From NCBI GenBank assembly GCA_963924555.1, contig OZ004598.1:2566501-2630500 (forward strand): a DNA stretch of 64,000 nt, read 5' to 3'. The DNA comes from Crambe crambe. Taxonomy: Eukaryota; Porifera; Demospongiae; Poecilosclerida; Crambeidae. This document shows, in pieces, positions 39,003 through 48,498 of this stretch. Positions within the stretch are counted from its first letter, which is position 1. Every line of letters begins with the position of its first letter. Under the pieces are notes generated by a model. The model was given only the letters and a program-made list of their open reading frames with translations, had not been told where the DNA came from and made no database searches. The translations under genes were made by a program, and so were the position numbers.

Positions 39003-42000
39003 AGGCCACAGCAGATAAATTTCCTGTTTCTCATCCAGGAAGTAAGTGAAATTCAATGCGCGCGGGCGGTAAAAAAACAAAACATAGCTGTAAAAACAAT
39101 AGCAGCTGCCTGCATTTCAGGAGCGCAAAGGTCATCAGATCAGATAGCTAGCTAGCTAGCTAGCTAGAAGCTATCAACAATGTACGTGACAGTGACTATA
39201 CTTGAGGGGACAAAAAGAATCTTTCCTTGGACCATGTATCTCTGCTCAGAAGAGCACACTTTTGCAGCTCTTTTTGAAGACATAAGGAAGCAATTCTCGT
39301 TAGGTGATTTACGTACTGATGTAGTGAACTGTTCAATATCAAAGACTCTTGACTCTGTGGAAAAGATTTCAGTGGATCTTGGCTTCAATGTCACTGAATG
39401 TTGTGCTATAAATGGACGGTATGTTCGTTTTATCACAGAAAAAGATTCAAATTCTGCCCCCCTGCAGAATGCAGCTACTGTTCTGATGGCATCTGCCAGT
39501 AAATTGAGACTTCCTTCCAAGCTCTTGTCCATGGAAAGGTATGAAAAAGGAAGGGGAGATTATCGTTTGCATGATGATATCATAGACTTTTTAGACAGGA
39601 AGAATTTGGGATTTGGAGCAGGATTAGAAAATACAACTGGCAAACAAGTGGTGAAAGCTTTGGCTGATACCTTATTTTTTCTTCAGCCCCATCTTAAAAC
39701 TATTAATGGTCGCATTCCAAACTTCATCCCATCATATTTTGCTTGTGTGATGGAAAAAAGTTATAATGATCCCACTGCTCATAAGCACTCTGTCCCTCCC
39801 ATTAAGTGTGAAATATTGGGCAAGCTCAATGAATCGCTTTATTCTGTATTGTTATTACCAGCCATCCAATCATCTCGATGGAAGGACTTCACCATGGCTG
39901 TTCGTATTTTGTCTGATAATTGTCACAAATATGTGATCTATTTAGAAGAAAAAGCCAAAGTTGTGCAACAAAACCATCTCTCTCCTACTCCTATCCGCTC
40001 GGCATTAGATGGCAAATCGAGTAACTTAAAGTTTATAGTGAAGGCTGATGTTCGAAGGCCATGCATAATAGCTCGCTATAAAGCTTTAGAAGAACAGCTA
40101 TTGAAGTCAGAAGAACCAGTTTTTTTGAATGATTTTGCTCCAATTAATGCACGTCTGTGTTATATCTACCTTCATGAAATATCACTTCCATTTAGAATTG
40201 AAGTGTATACATACCATCATGGTAACAATCTTGGTTCTCTGTGGTATGCATGGCAAGTTCCTTCTAACCCTGAGCTGTATGATCCAAATAAAAGCCAACA
40301 GATGATATCTTGGATTCAGCAAAATATCAGTCAGTATCATTCAAGAGAAATGAGAAGGCAATTTTGTCATCGCTTTGGGCTTATCCTTAAGGCCAGATCT
40401 TCAGTAATGATGGAGCTGTATCAGTTCTTGACTGGTGATGTTTCGGTAACCACAATTGAAGAACATGTTAAGCAGAAGTTGAAATTCATGCTTGACTCTC
40501 AGGATCCTGAAGTTGTTTATGACCTTCGTGACATCAATCCAGGAAGGCCGGAGATGTACAAGCCATTTTGGGATGAAGTTAAAGCACTGATAAATGAGAA
40601 ATCACTTGCAGCTGTAGATTCTCGTCGACATGGGACTACTTGTCATATGGCATTTGCATTTTCAGTAAGAGATCTGAGAGATCAAGTTGTGAAGAGGAGC
40701 CCTAGCCTTGATGTACCTTCATTGGAATGGATACGTGCACAATTTTGGCCACGTAATCCATTTCACTCGAGTTCTTCCAGTCATACAGGCAGGCTTGAAA
40801 TTAAATTCATGGTTCAGTCACGTCAACTCCATGCTGATCATCCTGATTCACACTATCGTGCAGCCATTTTGAAGTATATGAAGCAGTTCGCTATTATGTT
40901 TCGAGATTATACAACTATGGTTAGCCTTGATGATAAGCATAATATTAAAATTGGAGAGCCCAATTTTCCAGTAGCTGCAGTGGATCGGGGAAAGGAAGTT
41001 CTAGTTGGTCTCAACTCAAAGTTCATGGTTGGAGATCACGACTTTACAAAAGCAAAGTTTACACCATCTGTTGCACTTGTGTGTGACATACCAGAAGATA
41101 TCGGTGAGTCCTTTTATAGAGGTAAGGTTTGTGTGACATTGAAAGATGCGATCTTTCAAGCCTCTAGTCCAAAGCGGCATGCAGCTGAGTTGAAGAAAAT
41201 TCTGTTGGCCTTGACTGAGAATATCAACCCCCTCTTATGTATCTATACCGATGGTGGTCCTGATCATCGTAATACATACCTGTCTGTACAGATTTCTCTG
41301 ATAGCGTTGTTTATCAGCATTGACCTCGATATGCTTGTTGTAGCCCGCACAGCACCTCAAAACAGTTACAGAAACCCTGTTGAACGAGTAATGTCCTTGT
41401 TGAATATCGGTTTACAAGCTGTTGGAGTAATGCGACAAGAAATGGCAGAAAATTTTGAAAAGGTTATACATGGATGCAACTCGATGCAAGAAATTCGTAC
41501 AGCTGCTACAAAGAATACTGGATTCAAGGATGCCTTCAGTGATAGTTTACAACCAGCTATTTGCTTGTTGGATGAAGTTTTTAGCCGTCTGAATCTCAAA
41601 GGGGAACCCGTTCAGACCCAAACCCCCTGCACAGAAGAAGCAATTCATTCTCTGTGGGAATGCATACACGAGGTTGACCCTACAGTTGAGGTCACCGATT
41701 CCAGACAAGAGCATGTGAAAACTCGGGAACAGCTATTGGCTTTTATGAATCACTGCTGCATCAAAAGACAATATATTTTCTGTATAAAAAAGTGTGGTGT
41801 GGTAGGATGTAAAATTTGCAAATCACCAAGACTCCCCCCAGATGTATTCGAAAAGTTGAGCCTTTTCCCAGATCCAATGAAGAAGACGGCAAGTGAATCA
41901 TACAAAGATTTTACTGAAGTGTGGGGGAAAACTACCAGTGAAAGTGACAGACCATCATTATCTTTGAAGAAATCGAAAGAGAAGTCTGCAAAACCGTTTC

Positions 42001-42705
42001 GCATGACAGCAGAAACAGTTTGTGATGTCATTGTATGTGGAGAGTGTTTGAAACCCCGCTGTGTCTACTCGAAAAAAAAGCTTAGTAAAAATGAACATTC
42101 CCAGCTTCAAATTTTGAAACAGGATTATTTCTATTGTTGTGGTGGAACAATATTTCCTGAAAATTCTGACATAAAGAGTCTTTGCTGTATTGAGCTTCTG
42201 ACCAGCTGTAATGAAGATGTTAGTCCTCATTACTTTGCTGCAAAGTTCAACAATAGCATATGTTGCTATCACTGTGGTGCATATGGTGATTTACGAACTA
42301 TATCCGAAGAAATGAGACGACGTTACCAAACTGTGCATCCTGTATGCAATGAATGTTATGCTATTGGATTTAAGGAACGAACCAGAGGACCTCGGTTTTG
42401 TGGACAAAAAAGAAAGCGAAATGAATAATCTTCAGTTTATGCTCTTTTTATAATACATTACTTTATTAAATGACTTTTATTATTTGTGTTTTGTGTCCTT
42501 TTTCATATTTGCATTTATTTCTGTGTTTTGTGTCCTCAAATGACTCCTCATATTCATTTATGTTTAAGATACATGTACCTGTGAATAAAAAAAATTCAAT
42601 GCGAATGTGGTAATGTAATTTAATATTGTTGTTTTTATTTAAGTGAATTTTGAAATTTCAATGAGGGAGGTAGATGAGAAACAGGAAACTTATCTGCTTT
42701 GGCCT
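39003..42705 (+). mobile_element. 3.7-kb DNA transposon with ~37-bp inverted repeats
   Basis: The left end AGGCCACAGCAGATAAATTT CCTGTTTCTCATC is matched, with few changes, by the complement of 42669-42705. The one gene inside (39180-42428) has a DDE-type core. The paralogous stretch at about 27500-27530 lacks the whole element, which confirms insertion. The flanks suggest a very short target duplication (TAT or TTA), which I cannot fix. Confidence 0.85.
39180..42428 (+). CDS. DDE-type transposase-like protein, 1082 residues, intact
   Basis: One uninterrupted frame. The core looks like an RNase H fold with Asp584 (S-L-D-D-K, then IKIGEPNFPVAAVDRGKEV), Asp691 (CIYTDGGPDHRNTYL) and Glu735 (NSYRNPVERVMSLLN). 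The spacing is 106 and 43 residues between them. Residues 1-120 contain a C-S-E-E-H-T-F-type start of unknown fold. The last 200 residues are rich in paired cysteines (CIKKCGVVGCKIC, CGECLKPRC, YFYCCGG, CCYHCGA, CNECYAIG), probably zinc-binding. I do not recognise the superfamily; the D-D-K start and N-P-V-E-R block differ from hAT, Tc1/mariner, PIF and piggyBac. An intact frame inside matching inverted repeats suggests recent activity. A possible AATAAA lies near 42583. Confidence 0.85.
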   Translation: MYVTVTILEGTKRIFPWTMYLCSEEHTFAALFEDIRKQFSLGDLRTDVVNCSISKTLDSVEKISVDLGFNVTECCAINGRYVRFITEKDSNSAPLQNAATVLMASASKLRLPSKLLSMERYEKGRGDYRLHDDIIDFLDRKNLGFGAGLENTTGKQVVKALADTLFFLQPHLKTINGRIPNFIPSYFACVMEKSYNDPTAHKHSVPPIKCEILGKLNESLYSVLLLPAIQSSRWKDFTMAVRILSDNCHKYVIYLEEKAKVVQQNHLSPTPIRSALDGKSSNLKFIVKADVRRPCIIARYKALEEQLLKSEEPVFLNDFAPINARLCYIYLHEISLPFRIEVYTYHHGNNLGSLWYAWQVPSNPELYDPNKSQQMISWIQQNISQYHSREMRRQFCHRFGLILKARSSVMMELYQFLTGDVSVTTIEEHVKQKLKFMLDSQDPEVVYDLRDINPGRPEMYKPFWDEVKALINEKSLAAVDSRRHGTTCHMAFAFSVRDLRDQVVKRSPSLDVPSLEWIRAQFWPRNPFHSSSSSHTGRLEIKFMVQSRQLHADHPDSHYRAAILKYMKQFAIMFRDYTTMVSLDDKHNIKIGEPNFPVAAVDRGKEVLVGLNSKFMVGDHDFTKAKFTPSVALVCDIPEDIGESFYRGKVCVTLKDAIFQASSPKRHAAELKKILLALTENINPLLCIYTDGGPDHRNTYLSVQISLIALFISIDLDMLVVARTAPQNSYRNPVERVMSLLNIGLQAVGVMRQEMAENFEKVIHGCNSMQEIRTAATKNTGFKDAFSDSLQPAICLLDEVFSRLNLKGEPVQTQTPCTEEAIHSLWECIHEVDPTVEVTDSRQEHVKTREQLLAFMNHCCIKRQYIFCIKKCGVVGCKICKSPRLPPDVFEKLSLFPDPMKKTASESYKDFTEVWGKTTSESDRPSLSLKKSKEKSAKPFRMTAETVCDVIVCGECLKPRCVYSKKKLSKNEHSQLQILKQDYFYCCGGTIFPENSDIKSLCCIELLTSCNEDVSPHYFAAKFNNSICCYHCGAYGDLRTISEEMRRRYQTVHPVCNECYAIGFKERTRGPRFCGQKRKRNE

Positions 42706-42835
42706 TATGATGCACACTTTGCATGCTGGCTAGTTGCTGTCAAGGCTTATATAGTATGGAGTAGAGCTTGGTATTACGGCGACCTTTACCAATCACTACA
42801 ATGGAAAAGGGTCGCCGCAACACCAGGCTAAAGTA

Positions 42836-42913
42836 CTAGTCTCTAGCCGTGACTATACTAGTATATATAGTCTGGCGTTGCCGACCCTTTACTCCTTTTA
42901 TTGGCCAGACTAG
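42836..42913. mobile_element. 78-bp MITE with 8-bp target duplication
   Basis: CTAGTCTCTAGCC at the left and CTAGTCTGGCC from the right are flanked by CTAAAGTA on both sides (42828-42835, 42914-42921). The 27.6-kb paralogue has the empty site. Same family as 34164-34228. Confidence 0.8.
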
Positions 42914-42972
42914 CTAAAGTAAGTCTTGCTCATTCACGATCACTTAGCTAGCAGCAGCTAGCTCTGCAGTCC

Positions 42973-44717
42973 ATGGCCAAAGGGAATCCAGAAGCTGAGC
43001 AGAAGCAGTCCCTGTTCATAATAAGACATGGTGAAAGATTAGATAATGTCGACTTTCGTTGGCTTAGGAGTGCAGCGAGACCTTACGACCCACCCCTAAC
43101 TGAGAAAGGAAAAGAACAAGCTAAAGCTGTTGCAGAATATCTTAAAGACAAAGTTGGTGTAAAGTTTAGTGTAAGACAAAATTCAAGGGTACGAACAAGT
43201 ATAGGGTGGCATAGGCGGAGGAACATCTGGGGGGGCCAACCCCAAACCCCCATTGCACCATCAATAGTTGTGATTTAATTAAAAAACAAGAGTCAAAATT
43301 CAGTCAACACAAACAAGTTATATACGTAACAGTAAGTTCTAATAGATACCAAAATAATTCTTCCTACGTTCATTTAGTTCAACAAATTCTTTTGCTACTT
43401 GGTAAACCTCAATTTTTTTCTGTCATATCTTTATGAGTGATTTGCATATTAATTGTCGATAGAGTTGAAAATGTTTCACTTTATTACATGCAGTCATGTA
43501 TAATTGTCTCCTACAATGACAAATAGTTGAATGAATCTAAAAATCTGGGGGGGGCTATGGCCCCCTGGCCCCCCTGGTTCCTCTGCCTATGGGTGGGGCT
43601 TCTTTAATTTTGTTAAGTGGAAAGAGATTGCTCACTACCGGTACACTACCCTCAACAACTTCCTGTAATACCATTTCAAGTTGCAGAGGACCTGCCTACC
43701 CTAAAATTTGTATTTCCCACTTAAAAATAAAATTCCATGAAGGACCGTCAGAAGAGAACTCTCCTCTACCTAATTCTATTCCAACCACTTTTTGAGCTGT
43801 TAATATTCAGAATCTACACACAAGTTAGAGTCCATTCTTAATCTCACCTATCTTACTGTGCTTTCCTGGTTATTATTTTTATTCCCAGAATATCAGAAAC
43901 ATAGTGTCATCTCCTTTTTTGCGTTGCCTCCAAACTGGACAACCAATATGCGAGTGTCTCCAACTTCCAGGCATGGACACATGTAATGGAATAGTGGACG
44001 TATTGAGCACACACTGTGGCATACACCAGCAGCCTCAAGTTCCAGCAGATAATGTTGCCTCACTTGGTATAGAGCTGTTAAATGTGGATCAAAGTCCTGT
44101 TCCAAAATTCCCAGAGAAGACTAAAGCTGGTTTGAGGAGGTAATTTTTATTATTTTGACAATAGAGAGACAACTTTATTCCCAGTCCCAAGGCTAACAGT
44201 ATTATGTGCAGACCACTTGCCTGTACCTGCACGGCTCACCTAGGAATTAGGCCAGAAATATTAAGAACAATTGGCACTTGCTTGAGAATAATAGGCAATA
44301 GGGAATAGTATAAACTTGGTAATTGGGCAAGCCTCCATGGCACCTGATCTTGTAGGTTCCACCTAACAGTGTCAAGCAGCAAACTGATAGCATATTAATG
44401 AATACACTTAAGGATGTGGTCTTACAAGTTTATGATGTCCTTTTCCCAACAATAGATTTGATGCAGAATTCAAGAAACTTGCAGACAAGTACTACCCACA
44501 TAATATTTTGATAGTGACACATGGGTATGGAGTTTCTCAGGCTGTTGCCATGGCACAGGGAAAGATATACGAGAGTGACACTGTGTGGGTAAACTATTGT
44601 GGTTATGTTGAACTGAGAAGATCTGGTAGTAACCATGACTGGCAGTTGGGAGATGTTAGTAGGGGGGTTCATATTAAAAAAACTGTTCACCAAAAAGTGA
44701 ATGATTGGCATGACTGA
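42973..44717 (+). CDS. Histidine phosphatase (phosphoglycerate-mutase-like), intact copy B
   Basis: Exons 42973-43170, 43889-44139 and 44456-44717 give 236 residues; phases 0 and 2 match at the joins. The catalytic histidine sits in SLFIIRHGERLDN (about residue 19). The second half of the site is in VSSPFLRCLQT, and the late motif is NILIVTHGYGVSQAVA with its conserved His-Gly. Length and motif order fit the branch-1 histidine-phosphatase domain, closest in flavour to the phosphatase half of UBASH3/TULA proteins, without their UBA and SH3 parts. Substrate unknown; probably cytosolic, as no signal or span is seen. Intron 1 carries a MITE. Two other copies in the window (27616, 51616) are dead. 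Confidence 0.88.
43210..43591. mobile_element. 382-bp MITE in phosphatase intron 1
   Basis: Ends CATAGGCGGAGGAAC and, from the right, CATAGGCAGAGGAACC, flanked by GGTGG on both sides. The pseudogene at 27.8 kb has the uninterrupted site, so the boundaries are firm. Confidence 0.88.
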
Positions 44718-44852
44718 CCATATTGTTTTTGTTTTTTAGTTGGCTTATTTTTTGTTGTTGTTGTTGTTGTTGTTGTTGTTTTTTTGGGGGGGGGATCCTA
44801 TTTATATTTCTCACTTTAGTTTATCTCTACTTCTTATTTTCATCTCATTTTG

Positions 44853-45008
44853 TTAGCCTGTGGATTCAGCCCTGTGTCCGGACTTAATAATATAATGATT
44901 TTGCATGTGCATAAAGATCGCACTGATTTATTGAATGAAATTAATGTGGCTAATGAATTTGTGAGTGACTCAGAGCACAGACTATGGCTGTTTGGAAGAT
45001 TCAAATAA
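44853..45008 (+). pseudogene. C-terminal scrap of a hAT transposase
   Basis: The frame encodes MILHVHKDRTDLLNEI, then NVANEFVSDSEHRLWLFGRF and a stop. This resembles the last residues of hAT-type transposase-like proteins (H-V-H-K-D-x-T-D, V-A-N-E-F-V, FG-x-F). It starts at the point where homology between 44213-44855 and 51408-52015 ends. No other part of the gene is seen. Confidence 0.55.
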
Positions 45009-45354
45009 CTTATCGAAACCATAGATGTCGAAACATTGTTGAGTAGCTGATAATTTATTTTTATAATGTCACAAAATAATTTATCAAAGGGTAACTTAAA
45101 CCATATCTAAAGTCTTTCCTAGAGTGAATCTAAGAGGTCCAAAAATCAAAATTTCCACCCTAGATGGCGCGCTTTGCGCGCTGAATGTTCATGATTCCAC
45201 ACCTAATGGCCTTTTAGTACAATACGCAATGTTCTGTCATGCTTCCAAAAGGCATTATGTGCGCGCATAGATATAAGATGTTTAACTGCCTTGAAAGGAG
45301 TGAATATTGATCTCTATGGTGGCCGAGAAGGGTCACCCGCGACCGCTTCGCAAA

Positions 45355-45480
45355 TATTTACTGCCGCCCGCGGTATCCACAATACCGCCAGCGGTACCCA
45401 CAATACCGCCAGCGGTACCCCCCGCATACCGCCAGCGGTACCCCCCCCCCCCCCCCCCCGCATACCGCCCGCGGTATCCG
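45355..45480. repeat. Palindromic GC-rich iterons, left inverted repeat
   Basis: Five near-copies of the palindrome TACCGCCNGCGGTA at about 20-25-bp spacing, with a poly-C run between the fourth and fifth. The right repeat has three copies (47650-47735). Probably protein-binding sites or hairpins; inferred. Confidence 0.85.
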
Positions 45481-45644
45481 CGGTTGGTTCCGGCGCGGCG
45501 CGGCGCGGCATGCATGACAGATCCGGAGACCCTTTACCCAGTAATTTATACCACGTGTCAAGGTCAAGCTATGCGTGGTGCAGGTGCGAGTGGTGAGTAC
45601 AGCTTTACTGGCTGAGCCTATACTGATTTCTTTTACCTTTGCAG

Positions 45645-45897
45645 GTGTTGATGAGCTACTGACCGAATATTTTTACTCCGGTAGGAGTTATCAAAGGATA
45701 GTGCATCGGCTTCGGCTGGTTCATGGTCTATCAAGAAGGTCCAAATCCAGAGCTAGTTTAATTCTATAAGCAGGAATTTTAAGTTACTTTGTTCAAAGTA
45801 GTTTAAGCTGGCTGAAAAGGAGATTAAAGAGGCTTGGCCTGAATAGACGCTGTAGGGACCCCCCATTTGGGGTGATGTGGAGTGCCATTGAGGTACG
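45645..45897 (+). pseudogene. Helix-turn-helix fragment of an integrase-core protein
   Basis: VDELLTEYFYSGRSYQRIVH then RLRLVHGL, and after a break SWLKRRLKRLGLNRRCRDPP. This resembles the N-terminal part of eukaryotic integrase-core (rve) proteins, where a short N-terminal helix bundle with Y-x-x-I-V-x-x-L and T-L-K-R-R-L-x-x-L-G-L-x-R-R precedes the catalytic core. The segments are in different frames and the core is absent. It may be a relic of the element's own transposase or a second captured piece. Confidence 0.4.
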
Positions 45898-45954
45898 TAT
45901 TGGCTATTTTGTATTTATACAGAAGATAGCTATGAAATAGTATTATTTTGATAG

Positions 45955-47305
45955 AGCAAGTCAGCTGCCTCATTTACTTCCACTACTTTGGCCACCTCAT
46001 GCTCACCAGCTGACCTCATGAGGGCAGAGATGATGGCTTTAGGCAGGTATGGTAGTGTGACATCTAATGAGTAGTTGAGAGCTTGTATTAAATTTTATAG
46101 GTGCAGGCACCAAAATTTGGTAGATCTAATGGGCTTCTGTGTGAGCCCCCCCCATACTAATATATGAATATATGGAGAAGGGGAACCTCCATTCTTGGAT
46201 ACACAGTCAAGTATGTATAATAAGTGTATGTAGCCACTCTGATCTACCCCTGATATCCTGATCTGATAGAAGAAAGCATTGAATTGGCAGCAACGTTCAA
46301 AGATATTGAAAGGTGTTAGCAGGGGGCTGGTGTGGCTACATGCAGCCAACTTAGTCCATGGTGACTTGAAAACGTTAGCAGTATATACCATTGATGGATG
46401 GCACATTACAATGTTTACTGATTGAAGGGCCAATATTTTACTGGATGCAAATTTTTCTGGCAAGCTTGGTGATTTTGGTTTTGCACGCGAGCTGCCACCA
46501 GTTATTTCAGGGAGAACTCTGGTCACTGTCAAGTCAGTCGCAAAGACTTTGGGGTATAGTGCCCCAGAGCTGGACACCTGCCACCAGTCTCCAAAAACAG
46601 ATGTCTATGCCTATGGTGTAGTAAGTTGATGAGGAGAGAGCTTGGCATTCACAAAATGAATACTGTCCAGGTCACTTTGGAAACTTTGACTGGTGCCGAG
46701 GCTTATGATGAAACCAGAGAAGACCGCACACTGGTGAGTAGTGTGGATATCAGGTTTCCCTTGTACCTCTGCACTGTATTTTTATGAAAAATCCCTAAAA
46801 AGAGCACGCCAGCATTTTTAATAATTGAGAGCCAATAGTTATAACTAATGGTCTGCATTGCAATAAGATCTCCAAGTTCATCAGAGGCCTTGGTATCATA
46901 CAAAGAACCAAACTTGGGAGTGTTATCATTAATTATGGCCAGGAGTTCATAATCAAAAGAAAAGTCACTTCTTTGATTATGAACCCTTGTTGGGTCCATA
47001 GAAAAATATTAAATGGAAATTAATTTTGCTATTATTTTTTAATTGTGTAGGTAGAACTATTTGATGAAGCAGTACGGGCACCAAAGACACTACTCACTGC
47101 AGTGGACAAGAGGGGAGGGGAGTTGGCCCCTTACCTCTTCAATATATATCATGAAGTAATACAATTATGTTTGAAGAAGCACAGCAAACGTGCAACCAGT
47201 GATAAGGTATCATCTAGCAAAATAAAAATAATAATTATGATGATGTCAATATTCTGTTCTCTTTTGTGCTAGATTGTTAGTGTGTGGAACAGGACAAACT
47301 TTTAG
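45955..47305 (+). pseudogene. Pelle/IRAK-like kinase fragment carried by a transposon
   Basis: Exons 45955-46046, 46101-46210, 46270-46373, 46428-46620, 46671-46733, 47051-47206 and 47273-47305. All have GT-AG borders and compatible phases. They encode ADLMRAEMMALGR and RHQNLVDLMGFC, then LIYEYMEKGNLHSWIH; ALNWQQRSKILKGVSRGLVW then LHAANLVHGDLK (H-G-D catalytic loop); TANILLD and KLGDFGFARELPP; TLGYSAPELDTCHQSPKTDV; VTLETLTGAEAYDETREDRT; and a C-terminal helix ending in TAG. H-G-D with A-N-I-L-L-D is typical of Pelle, IRAK and related serine/threonine kinases. The N-lobe before the C-helix is missing, and a run of eight C at about 46146-46153 shifts the frame. Introns are retained, so capture was from DNA, not from mRNA. 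Confidence 0.75.
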
Positions 47306-47899
47306 TCCTGAATCTATTCTTTCATTTCACCAACCCTCGTGATCTCTGCTGTTCCCTTCATTTTTCCCCCAACCTCATTGCTGTACCCACATACCAGTCT
47401 GAATCATCCATTATAATAATAAATATACCGCAACAGAGATAATTATGTGTAAGGTGCAGAATCGCTTTAAGGACTTGATGCATTTCTTTCGGCGTATCTC
47501 GGTGAAAAATATTACAAATCAGTACATCAATGACTGGGTAAAGGGTCTCCGGATCTGCAGCTCTTGCGACGCGATCGCGCGACACGTGGTACTGGGTAAA
47601 GGGTCTCCGGATCTGTCATGATGCATGCGCCATGGCCGGCCGCGCCGGCGCCATGCCGGAACCAACCGCGGATACCGCGGGCGGTATGCGGGGGGTACCG
47701 CTGGCGGTATTGTGGATACCGCGGGCGGCAGTAAATATTTGCGAAGCGGTCGCGGGTGACCCTTCTCGGCCACCATAGATCTCTTTTCACAACGATTAAT
47801 ATAATTAATGCTGCATGCGCGTGCGCATATATCTGTCAACGCGCCACGGTTGTGCAGTTCATTGGGCGTTTCCAATCCCGTAAAACCTCTTATATCTAT

Positions 47900-48440
47900 G
47901 GTGCGCGCATGCAAATGCGCAGCGCACGCGCTCGAGCTCAAATTCGCGAAAATATCGGCTGCGCTGTACTGACCCTTTACCTTCCATTTTGTGATGGTGC
48001 GACATCGTGATCGTATGGTATATTTGTGAAGCGGTCGCGGGTGACCCTTCTCGGCCACCATATGATCGTGACTAGAGGTACCTGAAGATTGGCAAGTAAG
48101 TATAGTGGTTGGTAACAGTGAGTAATTCACAAAAAAATCAAATTCATGGAGAAATGAAATTTGATCACTCTCTCCACTGGTACTTTCAGCCTATACACTT
48201 GGACTAGGACTAAGGTGCACTCTCAGCTTCAGGAAGTCTAATGATACTACAACTAGCTACTTCATAAGTATGCATCATTACATTCTTGATATGCTTGAAT
48301 ATCTTTCAATACACGTTTACCATCTTTTGTAGAATAGAGCCTTAACTCGCACTAAAACACCTGCAATTCTTTATGGTAATTTATGCTGAGTTTGCAGAAA
48401 TACTGTTTGTATTCTCATGAAATTAACATTGTATTAGCTA
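47900..48440. other. GPCR flanking segment X (copy 2)
   Basis: Aligns with 58250-58292 plus 62041-62998, which flank GPCR copy 3. It contains GCGCAGCGCACGCGCTCGAG and the empty site of the 58.3-kb LINE. No gene. Confidence 0.75.
48014..48062. mobile_element. 49-bp miniature relative of the 45.3-kb transposon
   Basis: Begins TATGGTATATTTGTGAAGCG and ends GGCCACCATA, with TGATCG on both sides (48008-48013, 48063-48068). Its inside matches the outer 40 bp of the large element's repeat. Near 62096 the homologous flank lacks the insertion. Confidence 0.8.
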
Positions 48441-48498
48441 CGGCTGTAGTTGCAGACTTCCACCCTAAAAATAATTATTGTTCAGCTAATAACTATTA

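Larger units (their letters stand above)
45315..47777. mobile_element. 2.46-kb transposon with long GC-rich inverted repeats and gene fragments inside
   Basis: The element begins TATGGTGGCCGAGAAGGGTC and ends with the complement. The inverted repeats run 45315-45559 and 47581-47777. Both ends abut GATCTC (45309-45314 and 47778-47783), a 6-bp target duplication. Inside are an integrase-like fragment (45645-45897) and an intron-containing kinase fragment (45955-47305). No complete transposase is present, so it must be non-autonomous. The superfamily is unknown; few known groups make 6-bp duplications. Confidence 0.82.

Noticed and set aside
45291-45615. Proline- and glycine-rich proteins on both strands
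   Set aside because: They arise from the GC-rich iterons of the transposon end.
46095-46577. Minus-strand 160-residue frame
   Set aside because: Antisense shadow of the kinase exons, which have splice borders and conserved motifs on the plus strand.
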